From positions 1 to 64,000 of the forward strand of contig NZ_BBAI01000002.1 in the NCBI RefSeq assembly GCF_001311175.1: a DNA stretch of 64,000 nucleotides. Reading direction: 5' to 3'. Of the stretch, positions 1 through 10,144 are shown one piece after another (within the stretch, counting starts at the first letter, position 1; the number at the start of each line of letters is the position of its first letter). The notes under the pieces are model-generated. The model was not told the DNA's origin. It did not search any database and worked only from the letters and a program-made list of their open reading frames with translations. The position numbers and the translations under genes are program-made. This DNA is from Lacticaseibacillus pantheris DSM 15945 = JCM 12539 = NBRC 106106 (GTDB taxonomy: Bacteria > Bacillota > Bacilli > Lactobacillales > Lactobacillaceae).

Positions 1-210
1 TTTTCCGGGCAGGCTTGAAATCGCGGCGGAAACACGCCCGCACTTGGCGGGTTGTAGCCTTCGCCCTAGCAGTGGATTACCATGGAGTACCCCACGTAAG
101 CCGCAGCTCACCGGTTCGGCCAACGCTGCCGTCAGCCACCACCGTAGCAACCTACGGCGTAGGGCACGTAAGCCGCAGTCCCAAAGGCCACCCGCGCGTT
201 CAACCCACCA
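1..210 (+). repeat. Family A structured repeat, 3' part (copy A0)
   Basis: The right two thirds of a family A element; the left part lies outside the window. It is nearly identical to 19205-19406, including the apical hairpin with loop CCCGCACTTGG (about 36-46) and the right arm that ends CCACCCGCGCGTTC. The corA promoter starts about 20 bases after it. Short translations across it are not genes. Confidence 0.8.
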
Positions 211-226
211 CAAGGCTGTTGCCACC

Positions 227-254
227 TGACTTTTCCACCTGGGTGCCGTACAAT
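227..254 (+). promoter_or_regulatory. Probable corA promoter
   Basis: -35 CTGACT (227-232), 16-base spacer, -10 TACAAT (249-254). It lies just after repeat A0 and about 33 bases before the corA start. The -35 matches only four of six consensus positions. Confidence 0.45.
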
Positions 255-286
255 TGGTGTATCAATCTTTTCGAGGAGGACACGCA

Positions 287-1231
287 ATGTTGGACGTATA
301 TCGGCGCAATGCGGCTGGGTCGTTGTACCCTGTCAAAACCATTGCGCCTGGAACGTGGATCAATGTGGTTGCCCCAGATGCCGACGAGCGTACGCGTCTA
401 TTGCATGAGGCGCACGTGCCGGAAGACTTTCTATTGTATGGGCTCGACCCTGATGAGGGGGCCCGGTTTGAGTTCGACGAGGACAACGACAGTGGCCTGA
501 TTATTTACGATATGCCGACGGTGGTCGCCCACGAACACCAACGGTACAGTTACAAGACCATCCCGCTAGCGATGATCATCACGCCCGACTGCATTGTGAC
601 TTTGCATGATGAGCAGGTGCCGCTTCTACAAATGTTTGTGGAGGGTAAAATTGCAGGTTTCAACCCGGCGCGCGGGATGCTGGCGGTGCTGCAGATGATG
701 TACCAGGTCAGCGTTAGTTACTTGGCGTACCTGCGTGACATGAACAAGGAACGTGAACGGACGGAGGCAAAGTTGCAGAAGACGCTACGCAACGAGGATC
801 TGTACGGATTGATGGGTATCCAGCGCAGCTTGGTCTACTTCATGATGAGTTTGAGGACGAATAAAAATGTGCTGGATAATCTTGGTCGGACCCACCAGCT
901 GGGTTTGGCGGAGGATGAACAGGATTTGTTGGAAGACATCGGCATTGAAATCCAGCAGGCTACGGAGATGTCGCAGATTAGTAACTCCATTATTAAAGAA
1001 ACTGCGGATACATACTCATCCATCATTAGTAATAACATGAACAGCGTGATGAAGTTCCTAACGAGTTACTCCATTATTTTGACAATTCCCACCCTGGTCT
1101 TCTCTTTTTATGGCATGAACGTGGCGTTACCGTTCTCCCATTCGGCGCTCAGTTGGGCCATCACAATCTTTATATCCGTTATCATTGCGGCCGCAATCAG
1201 CATTGATTTTTGGCGGCACAAATATTTTTAA
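287..1231 (+). CDS. corA: CorA family divalent cation transporter
   Basis: A 314-residue CorA-type channel for Mg2+ (or Co2+/other divalent cations) in the cytoplasmic membrane. The long charged N-terminal cytoplasmic domain is followed by two C-terminal membrane segments; the first ends with the family signature YGMN (G276-N278), which forms the pore selectivity loop. The ATG at 287 is chosen over an in-frame upstream start at 254 because a strong AGGAGG lies at 274-279. The gene is intact. It is followed after 15 bases by trmL, so the two probably share a transcript. Family assignment is firm; the exact metal cannot be read from sequence. Confidence 0.9.
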   Translation: MLDVYRRNAAGSLYPVKTIAPGTWINVVAPDADERTRLLHEAHVPEDFLLYGLDPDEGARFEFDEDNDSGLIIYDMPTVVAHEHQRYSYKTIPLAMIITPDCIVTLHDEQVPLLQMFVEGKIAGFNPARGMLAVLQMMYQVSVSYLAYLRDMNKERERTEAKLQKTLRNEDLYGLMGIQRSLVYFMMSLRTNKNVLDNLGRTHQLGLAEDEQDLLEDIGIEIQQATEMSQISNSIIKETADTYSSIISNNMNSVMKFLTSYSIILTIPTLVFSFYGMNVALPFSHSALSWAITIFISVIIAAAISIDFWRHKYF

Positions 1232-1246
1232 AAGGAAGTAACAACA

Positions 1247-1756
1247 TTGACGAATCATATTGTTTTATACCAACCAGAAATACCACAAAATACCGGGAAC
1301 ATTGCGCGGACGTGCGTGGGTACTGGGGCAATTTTGGATATCATCAAGCCGATGAAGTTTGAAATTAATGACCACAACGTCAAGCGGGCCGGTTTGGACT
1401 ACTGGGATAAACTGCAGCTAGTGTTTCATGATAGTCTGGAAGACTTTATGGCAACGGTGCAGGACCGTGACCGCCTGCATTTGATTACAAAGTTTGCCGA
1501 CACCACGTATTCGGACCGCGATTTATCGGCGACCGACGGGGAGCAGTACTTCATGTTTGGCAAAGAAACGACGGGGTTGCCGGAACCATTCTTACGAGAA
1601 TATGCGGACCGGTGTTTGCGGATTCCCATGACTGACGGCATCAGGGCGTTGAACCTATCCAACTGCGCCGCGCTAGTCATCTACGAAGCGCTGCGGCAAC
1701 AAAACTTTGCGGGGCTGGAACGAGTACACGCCTACCCACACGACAAACTCAAGTAA
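1247..1756 (+). CDS. trmL: tRNA (cytidine(34)-2'-O)-methyltransferase
   Basis: A 169-residue SPOUT-class (SpoU) methyltransferase that methylates the wobble ribose of tRNA-Leu. The N-terminal motif [14 protein letters not shown], the central GKETTGLP and the C-terminal [16 protein letters not shown] form the knotted SAM site typical of TrmL/CspR. The start is a TTG at 1247 preceded by AAAGGAAG (1231-1238). The length is normal and the gene is intact. A terminator follows at 1767. Confidence 0.92.
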   Translation: MTNHIVLYQPEIPQNTGNIARTCVGTGAILDIIKPMKFEINDHNVKRAGLDYWDKLQLVFHDSLEDFMATVQDRDRLHLITKFADTTYSDRDLSATDGEQYFMFGKETTGLPEPFLREYADRCLRIPMTDGIRALNLSNCAALVIYEALRQQNFAGLERVHAYPHDKLK

Positions 1757-1766
1757 ACGTACGTCC

Positions 1767-1799
1767 GGGCGTTACCAACCACTGGTAGCGCTCATTTTT
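1767..1799 (+). terminator. Terminator of corA-trmL
   Basis: Stem GGGCGTTACCA / TGGTAGCGCTC (two G-T pairs), loop ACCAC, followed by ATTTTT. Repeat B1 starts a few bases later. Confidence 0.8.
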
Positions 1800-1807
1800 G
1801 TCGTGGG

Positions 1808-2070
1808 AGTATGGTGGCGGGGCATAACCGGGGTTGCGGCTTACGCGACCTGCGCCGCTATTGCTTCACCCGCACGCTCCAGCCCGTTCCGGGCTTCCCA
1901 CGAATAATTGCGCCTGAGAAAAATCACTCAGGCGCAATTATTTGCCGCTGTACGTCAATAAGTGCCAGTAAGTGTTGACGCACAACTGGCACTAATTTCC
2001 AACAGCGCTTCGGGGTCGTAGCAACAGCGTCTCCGGTCACGACGCCTTCACCCCGGTTAGGCGCCACTGT
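1808..2070 (+). repeat. Family B multi-branched structured repeat (copy B1)
   Basis: A foldback element. The outer arms pair ACCGGGGT with ACCCCGGT and GGTGGCG with CGCCAC. Inside lie the conserved CCCGCACGCTCCAG and GCCCGTTCCGGGC hairpin, a perfect 15-bp hairpin (1904-1918 with 1927-1941), and a third branch GCTGT...ACAGC that carries an extra inner hairpin (AAGTGCCAGT / ACTGGCACT). It shares the block TGCGGCTTACG...CTGCGCCG with B4 at 44.5 kb. It sits between the trmL terminator and element A1. Confidence 0.8.
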
Positions 2071-2111
2071 CGCAGGACCACCCCCAATTGTACGTAAACT
2101 TGACAGTGAGT

Positions 2112-2355
2112 GGTTGGCGGCGGGGATAAATGTAGGCGACTGGGCCGGAACGGGGGCCGCTGTCAGGGGGCTTGCCGCCGTTGGAGCCGCAGGCGACTTA
2201 CGGCGCGACGAATTCCAAGATTGGCCGGTGGTTTTTCCGGACAAGCTTGGAATCGCGCCGGAAACCGGCCGGGGTTTGCCGGTTGTAGGCTTCGCCCTAA
2301 CAGCGGCCACCGTGGAGTGCCCACCAAGCCGGAATTTATCTCCGCCGCCAACCCC
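2112..2355 (+). repeat. Family A structured repeat, short form (copy A1)
   Basis: Outer arms GGTTGGCGGCGGGGATAAAT (2112-2131) and ATTTATCTCCGCCGCCAACC (2336-2355) pair over 20 bp and are unrelated in sequence to the outer arms of A2. The core is conserved: hairpin ATTCCAAG (2212-2219) / CTTGGAAT (2246-2253), and hairpin AACCGGC (2263-2269) / GCCGGTT (2278-2284). Both stems differ from other copies by paired changes. The ftsK promoter follows 35 bases later. Confidence 0.82.
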
Positions 2356-2390
2356 GCACCGTTGAATGCGACAGTGGGCGCGAAGTCTTG

Positions 2391-2396
2391 TATAAT
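2391..2396 (+). promoter_or_regulatory. -10 element of the ftsK promoter
   Basis: Consensus TATAAT at 2391-2396, 26 bases before the chosen ftsK start. No good -35 at 16-18 bases is seen; TTGAAT at 2362 is too far. The transcript leader would be only about 20 bases. Confidence 0.5.
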
Positions 2397-2422
2397 CGAT
2401 TAGAGAAATGGGGGCACTAAGC

Positions 2423-4845
2423 ATGGCAAACAGACGCCGCAAAACAACTACTGCACGAAAATCGACCACCAAGCGCACAGCTGGCGGGGAATACACACTT
2501 AATTGGGTAGGGGCAATTCTACTACTTGTGAGCGTGCTGACCGCGACCCAGCTGGGCCTCGTTGGTGTCACCTTTGCCAACATGTTACGGATTGTTGTCG
2601 GCGATACCTTTGTGGTCGCGGCCTGGCTTCTCGCTATCCTGGGTGCGTGGCTGCTGTTTACCGGCAAGATGCCGCGGATTAAGCGCCGCGTCTGGTGGGG
2701 CGTCGCCGTTTTATACGTCGGTGTGCTTCTATGGCTAACGGCCTCGACCATGAACCAGTTAGCGGTACATAGCCACTTTATGTCGGCGTCGTGGACCATT
2801 TTGAAGGCCGACTTCCAGCAGCTGACTACCGCCAATCCGATTGGTGGTGGACAAATTAGCAGCGCCATTTATACTTTGACGTACGCCCTAGTGTCTTCGC
2901 TGGGCTCCTTCATTGTGGCCGGGATTGCCATCCTCGCCGGCGTAATGATTTTTCTCGGCGTCACGCCCGCACAGTTATTCGACGCGTTGCAAAGCTTTGG
3001 TGCGTGGATTGCTGAGGGCGGTCGTCGAATCCGTGATACCTATGTCAACTGGCGTGATGAGCATGACGCCCAGGCCGATGATGACGATGCGGCGGATAAA
3101 CGTAACGCCAGCCGCAAGCAAAAACGTGCTGAGGCTCAGGCGCGTAAGGCGGACAAAGCCGCTGCTGGTAGTACCGACAAACCTTTACCAACTCCGCATG
3201 ATCACGACGAACCATTGGTCGGACAGGTTGATAGTCCCGTTGCGGACGACGATTTTCACATCAACGTGCCGTCCTCTGCGGCCCCGACGAGCAAAGTTGC
3301 ACCCAGCATGACGGTGCCAACACCGGCCGCCTCCGAGCACGCGCAGGATGAACACGCCGAGCAACTGTCTTACGACGACGCCTTTGCCCAAACTGGTGAA
3401 CCCACCGATGATTACCAACTGCCATCGGTCGATTTATTGTCCCAGCCGCAGCCGGTTGACCAGTCGGAAGAATTAAGTGACATTCAGAAGAACCGTACCA
3501 AACTGGAGGCAACCTTCAAGAGCTTCGGCGTGGACGTCACCGTGAAGTCTGCCAGTCTCGGTCCTTCCATTACTAAGTATGAAATTGAGCCCGCAGTAGG
3601 GGTGAAGGTATCCAAAATTGTGAACCTGACCGACGACTTGGCCCTCGCGTTAGCGGCGAAGGACATTCGTATTGAGGCCCCGATTCCGGGTAAAAGTTTG
3701 ATTGGGATTGAGGTACCTAACGCCCACGTGGCGACCGTTGGGTACCAGGAAGTATTCTCTGCAGTCAAGCAACACCCGAACAAACCGTTGGTGGTGCCGC
3801 TGGGTAAGACCGTTACTGGTGAAATTGTCACTAGCGACCTGGCCAAGATGCCGCACCTACTGATTGCGGGGGCCACTGGCTCGGGTAAATCAGTGATGAT
3901 TAACGTCATTATTACCAGCCTGTTGATGACCACCAAGCCAACGGATGTACGGATGATGCTGATTGACCCTAAGAAGGTGGAGCTGTCCATTTACGACGGT
4001 ATTCCGCACTTGCTAGCCCCAGTAGTGACTGAGGCCAAGCGGGCGCCGGCGGCTTTGAATAAAATCCTCAAGGAAATGGAACGGCGTTACGAGGCCTTCT
4101 CGGCTGCCGGCGTCCGGAACATGGAGGAGTTTAACCGCAAAGTCAACCAGGATCCGGACGGCAATGTGCCTAAGATGCCGTTCATTGTGGTCATTATTGA
4201 CGAATTGGCCGACTTAATGATGGTGCTGGTTCCGAAGTCGAAACCGCCATTATTCGGATTGGCCAGATGGCCCGGGCCGCCGGTATTCACATGATTATTG
4301 CGACTCAACGGCCATCCGTTGACGTTATCACTGGTCTCATCAAGGCCAACATCCCGTCCCGGATTGCCTTTGCCGTGTCCAGTGGGGTTGACTCCCGAAC
4401 CATCCTGGATATGAACGGTGCGGAAAAGTTGCTGGGTCGTGGGGACATGCTGTACGACCCAATTGATATGAACAAACCACAGCGAGTCCAGGGCGCGTAC
4501 ATCCCGTCGGCCGACGTGGAAGCCATCGTGAAGTTTATTACCGACCAGGTGGCCCCGGCTTACGATGAATCGATGATCCCGACTGCTGAGGATGAGCAAC
4601 CTGACGATCAGGGCGATGCTGAGGACGACCTCTTCGACGAGGCGTTGGCCTTCGTCGCCCAGAAGCAGGGAGCCAGCACTTCGATGCTCCAGCGACGTTT
4701 CCGGATTGGTTATAACCGGGCCGCCCGGTTAATTGACGACTTGGAGAATCGCGGCTACATTGGGCCTAGTCAGGGGAGCAAACCCCGGCAGGTTTTTGCC
4801 AAGCCTGCGGATGATCAGGGCGACAAGGATGGTCAAAGCGAATAA
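2423..4845 (+). CDS. ftsK: DNA translocase FtsK/SpoIIIE (one frameshift)
   Basis: Septal DNA pump that clears chromosome termini during division; about 807 residues after repair. Residues 1-180 carry four membrane segments, then a long acidic linker rich in D, E, A and P, then the RecA-like motor with Walker [10 protein letters not shown] (about 482-490) and Walker [13 protein letters not shown], and a C-terminal gamma winged helix ([17 protein letters not shown]) that reads KOPS sites. One base is missing near 4223: adding one G restores [14 protein letters not shown] and joins the two frames. Start 2423 is preferred to 2408 because GGGGG lies at 2410-2414. It heads the conserved ymf cluster. 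Confidence 0.9.
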
Positions 4846-4869
4846 CGTGGCCTAATAAAGGAGAATAGT

Positions 4870-6122
4870 TTGCGAACAAAAATTACTGATGGTGTGTACC
4901 TTAACGTAATTGAATCTAATCAATTTAAAACTACCCGCATTAACGTCCAGTTTTTGGCCCCGTTACGGGCACAGCAAAGTGGGCGGCGTGCGTTGCTCAC
5001 CAGCGTGCTGGAAACTAACAGTGCCGATTACCCCACGCAGGACCAACTATCTGCCCGTCTGGAAGAGATGTACGGTGCCAGCTTCGGCTTTGGCGTTGCG
5101 CGTGAAGGCGCGGTGCACCGGATGGGGGCGGCGATCAGCGTGCTGAATGATCAGTACACCGACCATTCACTGCTACCAGACGCCTTTGCTTTCCTGCAAT
5201 CCGTATTAATGCGGCCGTTGATGGCGGGTGACACGCTGGATCCCGCAACCGTCGAACGTGAGCGGGATAATATGCTCATGTACTTGGCGTCGTTAAAGGA
5301 GGACCGGGGCACCCAGGCGGCCTTGGCGTTACAACACAGTTACTTCGATGATGCCGTTCAGGCCGCCCCTAGCTTTGGGGAGCCCGAAGATATTGACGGT
5401 ATTGACCCCGCAACGTTGACCGCTGTTTATCACGATGCCATTGCCCATGACGCGATTGAAATCATTGTGTTGGGGCCGGTCACGGTTGATACCGTGATGC
5501 CGTTGGCAAAACAACTGGGATTTGCGGCGCGCACGGTCGAACTGAGCACGGGTTACGACCAACCAGTGCAGTTGCCGGTACGGCGCGTCCACGAGCAGGC
5601 GGCGGTGCAACAGGCAAAGCTAAACTTGGCTACCACGTAGAGAGTGACGATTGCGGGCCCCAGTACTTTGCCAGCATGGTAGCTAACCAGCTATTTGGTG
5701 GCTCACCGCTATCACTGCTTTTCCGGAACGTACGGGAAAAGGCGAGCCTGGCCTACTTTGCTAGCTCCAGCCTGAACCAGCGGCGTCATTTCATGATGGT
5801 TCAAACTGGAATTGAAGCTGAGAATCGCTCGGCCGCCGAGGCGCTCATCGCGGAGCAACTGGCTACCGTGGTACGCGGCGACTTTACGGATGAAATGCTC
5901 CGGACCATTAAGGACGAAATTTTGAACGGTCGGGAATCAGCGCTGGACAGCCAGCGGTTCCTGATGAATCAAGCGTTAACCGCAGCACTACAGCCAGCAG
6001 CGGCAATTGATCTAGCGACCTTTAGTGCGCGGGTCGAGGCCGTTACGCGGGAAGACGTGGCTGCAGCGGCCGCCACGTTCAAGCTCCAGGCGGTGTACTT
6101 TCTTGATGGGGAGGAACAATAA
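4870..6122 (+). CDS. ymfF: M16 peptidase-like protein YmfF (one frameshift)
   Basis: About 417 residues after repair; the non-catalytic partner of an M16 pair. It has the insulinase-type fold (ETNSADYPTQ, later NVREKASLAYFASS) but no HxxEH zinc motif, as is usual for YmfF. The frame breaks at 5630/5631: one missing base turns NLAYHVESDDCG into a stop. The start is TTG 4870 behind AAAGGAGAA. The stop overlaps the ymfH start by one base (TAATG), so the pair is translationally coupled. Confidence 0.85.
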
Positions 6123-7428
6123 TGGACGATTCGACCAAACAGTATGCGGACGCGGGTGAGTCCCTACGGCGGGTGACCCTACCTAACGGGTTACGGTTGC
6201 AGTTGGTAGTCAAGCCCGATTATCACAAGACCTACGCTGTGTTCACCACTAATTTTGGGGCGGTGGATGATCAGGTGCGGTTGCAGGCTGATGCTGAACC
6301 CGTGGTTGTGCCCGCGGGGACGGCGCACTTTCTGGAACACAAACTTTTTGACAAAGCTGACTATGACGCCTTCGACCTGTTTGGGGCCAGTGGGCGTCCG
6401 CGAACGCCTTTACTAGCGCCACCAAGACCAACTACCTGTTCTCAACCACGCGTAACGTGATGCACAACGTGGAAATCCTGCTCGACTTTGTCCAGGATCC
6501 GTACTTTACGGACGCGACGGTGGCCAAGGAGCAGGGGATTATTGGTCAGGAAATTCAGATGTACGACGATGATCCCGGTTGGCGTGCTTATACCAGCGTG
6601 TTGGCCAACCTGTACCCGAACCACCCGTTGAGTCAAGACATTGCGGGCACGGTGGCGTCGATTAGTGAGATCACGCCCGATATTCTCCGGGCAATGCATG
6701 CCGCTTTTTACCACCCGACCAACATGGTCTTAACGGTAGTCGGCAACTTTGACGCCGATGAACTGATCCGGGTAGTGGCTGACAACCAGGCGGGCAAAGC
6801 TGAAGTCGTTGCTCCACAAGATCGCATCACCCACAGTGATTATGATTTGAGTGTGGTTCAGCCGTATAGTGTGAAGCGGATGGACATCGTGCGGCCCAAG
6901 GGCTACGTTGGCCTTAAGGGTGCCACGTCGATTGGTGAGGACGCCGCGGGGTTGCGGTTGGAGCTCGCCACGCGGTTATTCCTGGAACTCATCTTTGGTG
7001 ATTCAGGCCACACGTACGCTGACTGGTACGACACGGGTGTGATTGATGATACCTTTGGTTACGAATTTACCGTTGGCCGCGGGTATAACTTTGCGTTGTT
7101 TAGTGGGGATGCGACTGACCCTAACCGCATGACGAACGCCATTATGCAGGCTCTGCACGGGTTTGAGGATAATCCCGACGTGAATGCCGACCGGTTGGCC
7201 CGCTTGGTCAAAGCTTCATTAGGCAAGTACTTTGCGTCATTAAATTCGCTGGAGACTATTGCCAATCAGCTGGCGAGCCGAGCATTTGGTACCACCAACA
7301 TGTTTGATTATCCGGCCATCATGGCGGACATGCGTCTGGACGAGGTGGTGGCCGCGGGACGGCAGCTGGTAAACGACGATGGGGTGACCATTCTGCACAT
7401 GCTGCCCGCTACGGAGGAAGAGGCATGA
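6122..7428 (+). CDS. ymfH: M16 family zinc peptidase YmfH (one frameshift)
   Basis: About 435 residues after repair; the catalytic M16 subunit. The inverted zinc motif HFLEH (H69, E72, H73) is present, with the later acidic ligand region. A G is missing at about 6391-6393; adding it gives FGASGASANAFTSATKTNY, the usual family sequence. It overlaps ymfF by one base and ymfI by four, which marks one tightly coupled operon. Confidence 0.88.
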
Positions 7429-8150
7429 GCACGGCGTTAATTTTAGGCGCATCCGGCGACATCGGAGCCGCTACGGCCCGCGAATTGGCGAAGCAGGGAT
7501 GGAGCCTGTACCTCCACTTTCACAATAACGAGGACCGCATTAATGCGCTGACGGCTGAATTGGCTGCGGCATACCCCCATCAGGATTTCCTGACGGTACG
7601 GGCGGACCTGACCGACGTGCAGTCAGCGGACGCGATTGTGCAGCAACTTTTTAGCGTTGATGCGGTGGTGGTTGCGGCGGGGATGACGTACTACGAGTTG
7701 TTTGCCGACACGACCGTCGAGCACTTGACGAACTTGTTGCGGGTGCACCTGTTAACCCCCATGGCCGTCATCCGGCAACTACAGGACAAGTTGGCGGTCA
7801 GTGGCCACGGGCGCATCGTGTTTGTTGGGTCGGTCTACGGCGAGGCTGGTTCACCGATGGAGGTGGGCTACAGTACGGTCAAAGGGGCGCAGTCGGCCTT
7901 TGCCCACGCGTACGCCCAGGAGGTTGCCAGCCTGGGCATTACGGTGAACGTTGTGGCTCCGGGTGCGGTGGATACTAAGATGAACGCGGAGTTTGGCCGT
8001 GCGGCTTTGGATGCGGTCACGGAGGACATTCCGGCGCAACGCTTGGCCCAGCCAGCAGACATTGCGTTCTTTATCAACACTTTGATTTCAGAAAGCGCCG
8101 GTTATTTAACTGGGCAAACGTTAAACGTAACGGGCGGTTGGTTACGCTAA
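7425..8150 (+). CDS. ymfI: SDR family reductase YmfI (EF-P 5-aminopentanone reductase-like)
   Basis: A 241-residue short-chain dehydrogenase/reductase: cofactor motif GASGDIG (8-14) and catalytic S136, Y149, K153. In Bacillus subtilis the gene at this position reduces the 5-aminopentanone modification on elongation factor P; here that role is inferred from position and family only. The start overlaps ymfH by ATGA. Intact. Confidence 0.85.
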   Translation: MSTALILGASGDIGAATARELAKQGWSLYLHFHNNEDRINALTAELAAAYPHQDFLTVRADLTDVQSADAIVQQLFSVDAVVVAAGMTYYELFADTTVEHLTNLLRVHLLTPMAVIRQLQDKLAVSGHGRIVFVGSVYGEAGSPMEVGYSTVKGAQSAFAHAYAQEVASLGITVNVVAPGAVDTKMNAEFGRAALDAVTEDIPAQRLAQPADIAFFINTLISESAGYLTGQTLNVTGGWLR

Positions 8151-8173
8151 AAGCCTAGGGATATAACCATTTC

Positions 8174-8201
8174 TTAATTCAAGAAGCTGGTGCAGTATGT
8201 T
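8174..8201 (+). promoter_or_regulatory. Possible ymfM promoter
   Basis: -35-like TTAATT (8174-8179), 16 bases, -10-like TATGTT (8196-8201), about 47 bases before ymfM. Weak match; a 97-base gap here makes an internal promoter plausible. Confidence 0.3.
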
Positions 8202-8247
8202 AGACTTACTAGTGATGAAACTATGTAAACGGGTGAGGATATAAATT

Positions 8248-9171
8248 ATGGACGAGATCGGCCAGAAGCTTCGTGAAGCACGATTAGAGAAGGGCTACAC
8301 GCTTGACGATCTGCAGCAGATTACTAAGATTCAAAAACGCTACTTGATTGCAATTGAGGAGGGGCACTTCGACGCCCTGCCTGGCGATTTCTACGTGCGT
8401 GCGTTTATCAAGCAGTACGCCCAGGTTGTCGGACTGGATGCGGCGGCCTTGATGGAGCAGTACCAGCAGGATATTCCCGAGGTCAAGCCGGAAAACGTGG
8501 TGCCTGATCCAGAGGATAGCCCCACACGGACAACCACTAAGCCGCAAAGTCGGGGAGCTCGGTTACGGCGCTTCCTGCCGCAAATCATTATCGCGGTGGC
8601 CGCGGTGGTCATCATTGCGGTTGTGTACGGACTGACTTTAACGTCACAACGGTCAAATGATACGACCAGCGATATTCCGGTCTCTAAGTCCAGCACTAAG
8701 GATGATTCTGACAGTATTGCTTCCAGCAAGAAGTCGAGTAGCAAGAGCAGTTCTAGCAGCAGTAAGACTAGCAGTAGCTCTAGCAACAAGGCAGCGTCCA
8801 AGTCGAGCAGCAAGAAGACGACTAGCAAGAAATCAAGCAGTAAGTTTAGTATTTCTAAGCCGAGTGTCTCGGGGAGTACCCAGAACTTTACTCTGAGTCA
8901 CTTCCCGAATAGTGGCAACAAGGTGACGCTTAAAGCTTCATCTGGTACCGCCTGGGTTAGTGTTAGTGTGTCCGGGACAACTACCTGGCAGGGGACGCTG
9001 GAGTCTGGCAAGTCGCATACGGTGAGCCTCGCTAGTGGTACGACCGCATTTACGGTCAGCACCGGTAACGCTCCGGCTACCAGTGTGACTATCAACGGTA
9101 AGAAGGCGGCCCTTAAGTCCAGCACAAGTGTTGTGCAGACACTCACCTTTGACGCTTCAGGCAGTAATTAA
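8248..9171 (+). CDS. ymfM: RodZ-like helix-turn-helix membrane protein YmfM
   Basis: A 307-residue bitopic protein. Residues 1-70 form an Xre-type helix-turn-helix as in RodZ, which binds MreB and links the cytoskeleton to wall synthesis. One membrane segment spans about 112-131, then a Ser/Lys-rich linker (about 140-205, mostly SSSKSS-like runs), then a beta-rich DUF4115 domain outside the cell. Its place between ymfI and pgsA is the usual one. Intact. The Ser-rich region is unusually long. Confidence 0.87.
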   Translation: MDEIGQKLREARLEKGYTLDDLQQITKIQKRYLIAIEEGHFDALPGDFYVRAFIKQYAQVVGLDAAALMEQYQQDIPEVKPENVVPDPEDSPTRTTTKPQSRGARLRRFLPQIIIAVAAVVIIAVVYGLTLTSQRSNDTTSDIPVSKSSTKDDSDSIASSKKSSSKSSSSSSKTSSSSSNKAASKSSSKKTTSKKSSSKFSISKPSVSGSTQNFTLSHFPNSGNKVTLKASSGTAWVSVSVSGTTTWQGTLESGKSHTVSLASGTTAFTVSTGNAPATSVTINGKKAALKSSTSVVQTLTFDASGSN

Positions 9172-9312
9172 TAATTGAGTAGTTTGCAGAATGGTCACGT
9201 ATCGGGCGGATTGTCTGGTGCGTGACGTTCTGTTTACGGGTATAATTGCGCTGGTGGCCGGTTGCAGGTCGGGACCGGCCAATAAACGAACTTCGTTTTG
9301 GGAGGAATTTTT

Positions 9313-9890
9313 GTGAATTTACCGAATAAATTAACCATGATGCGCATTATTTTAATTCCCATCTTTACTCTAGTTTTAGCGTTGGGTTGGCCCATGGGTA
9401 CCGTTACCTGGATGGGCACGCGGATTGCGGTGAGTGCTATCGTTGCTATGGCTATTTTCGTGGTGGCGTCCCTGACGGACTTTGCTGACGGTCAGATTGC
9501 GCGGCGGAACCACCTAGTCACGAACTTCGGCAAGTTTGCCGACCCATTGGCTGACAAACTGCTGGTCATCACGGCCTTCATTTTCCTGGCAGTGCAGGGA
9601 AGCGTTCCGGCGTGGGCGGTTGCCATTATTTTATGGCGGGAACTGGCAGTGACTGGGTTAAGGTTGTTGCTATCCAACGAGGGTGAAGTGCTGGCAGCGG
9701 CATGGCCGGGTAAGATTAAAACCACGACGCAGATGATTGCCATCATTTTGCTATTGTTGAACAACGTCGCTTTGCCGCCATCGGTTTCCCGTTGGCCCAG
9801 ATTTTCTTCTACGTAGCGGTGTTCTTCACCATTTACTCGGGGGTCGAATATTTCTACAAGAACCGCGGCGTCTTTGCCGATAGTTTCTAA
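9313..9890 (+). CDS. pgsA: CDP-diacylglycerol-glycerol-3-phosphate 3-phosphatidyltransferase (one frameshift)
   Basis: Makes phosphatidylglycerolphosphate, the committed step to PG and cardiolipin; about 192 residues after repair. The CDP-alcohol phosphotransferase signature is complete: DFADGQIAR followed by GKFADPLADK. Several membrane segments. One T is missing in the run at 9771-9773; repair gives AFAAIGFPLAQIFF and a stop at 9888. The start is GTG 9313 behind GGGAGG (9300-9305). The enzyme is normally essential, so a true knockout is unlikely. Confidence 0.88.
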
Positions 9891-9943
9891 ATTTAATCAA
9901 CCGATTATGCGGTGGGTGTTATCGTAGGTTTTGAGCCCGCCAT

Positions 9944-9990
9944 GAACAAGCTTGGGCCAGTGGACAGTTTCCGCTGGCCCAAGCTTGTTC
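9944..9990. other. Perfect 17-bp inverted repeat between pgsA and cinA
   Basis: GAACAAGCTTGGGCCAG (9944-9960) pairs exactly with 9974-9990 over a 13-base spacer. No T run follows on either strand, so it is not a standard terminator. It could still end the pgsA transcript or act as a cruciform. It resembles none of repeat families A, B or C. Confidence 0.7.
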
Positions 9991-10144
9991 TGGTGATGAG
10001 TACTGTTGGCAGTATTAAGGGCAAAGTGGGGGCCGTTACTGCCCAACTTGGGCAAATATGCCGACCAAAAAAAGTTTGGCCGAGGCCAAATTTAATTGTG
10101 CTAAACTAAGTGGAAATGCGAAATAACTATTCAAGGGGGTAGCC

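Noticed and set aside
1924-2868. A 314-codon minus-strand open frame
   Set aside because: It runs across repeats B1 and A1 and antisense to ftsK, has no ribosome site or recognisable domain, and is explained by the high G+C of the repeats.
8391-8828. A Leu-rich minus-strand frame antisense to ymfM
   Set aside because: The Leu runs are only the complement of the Ser/Lys-rich linker codons of ymfM.
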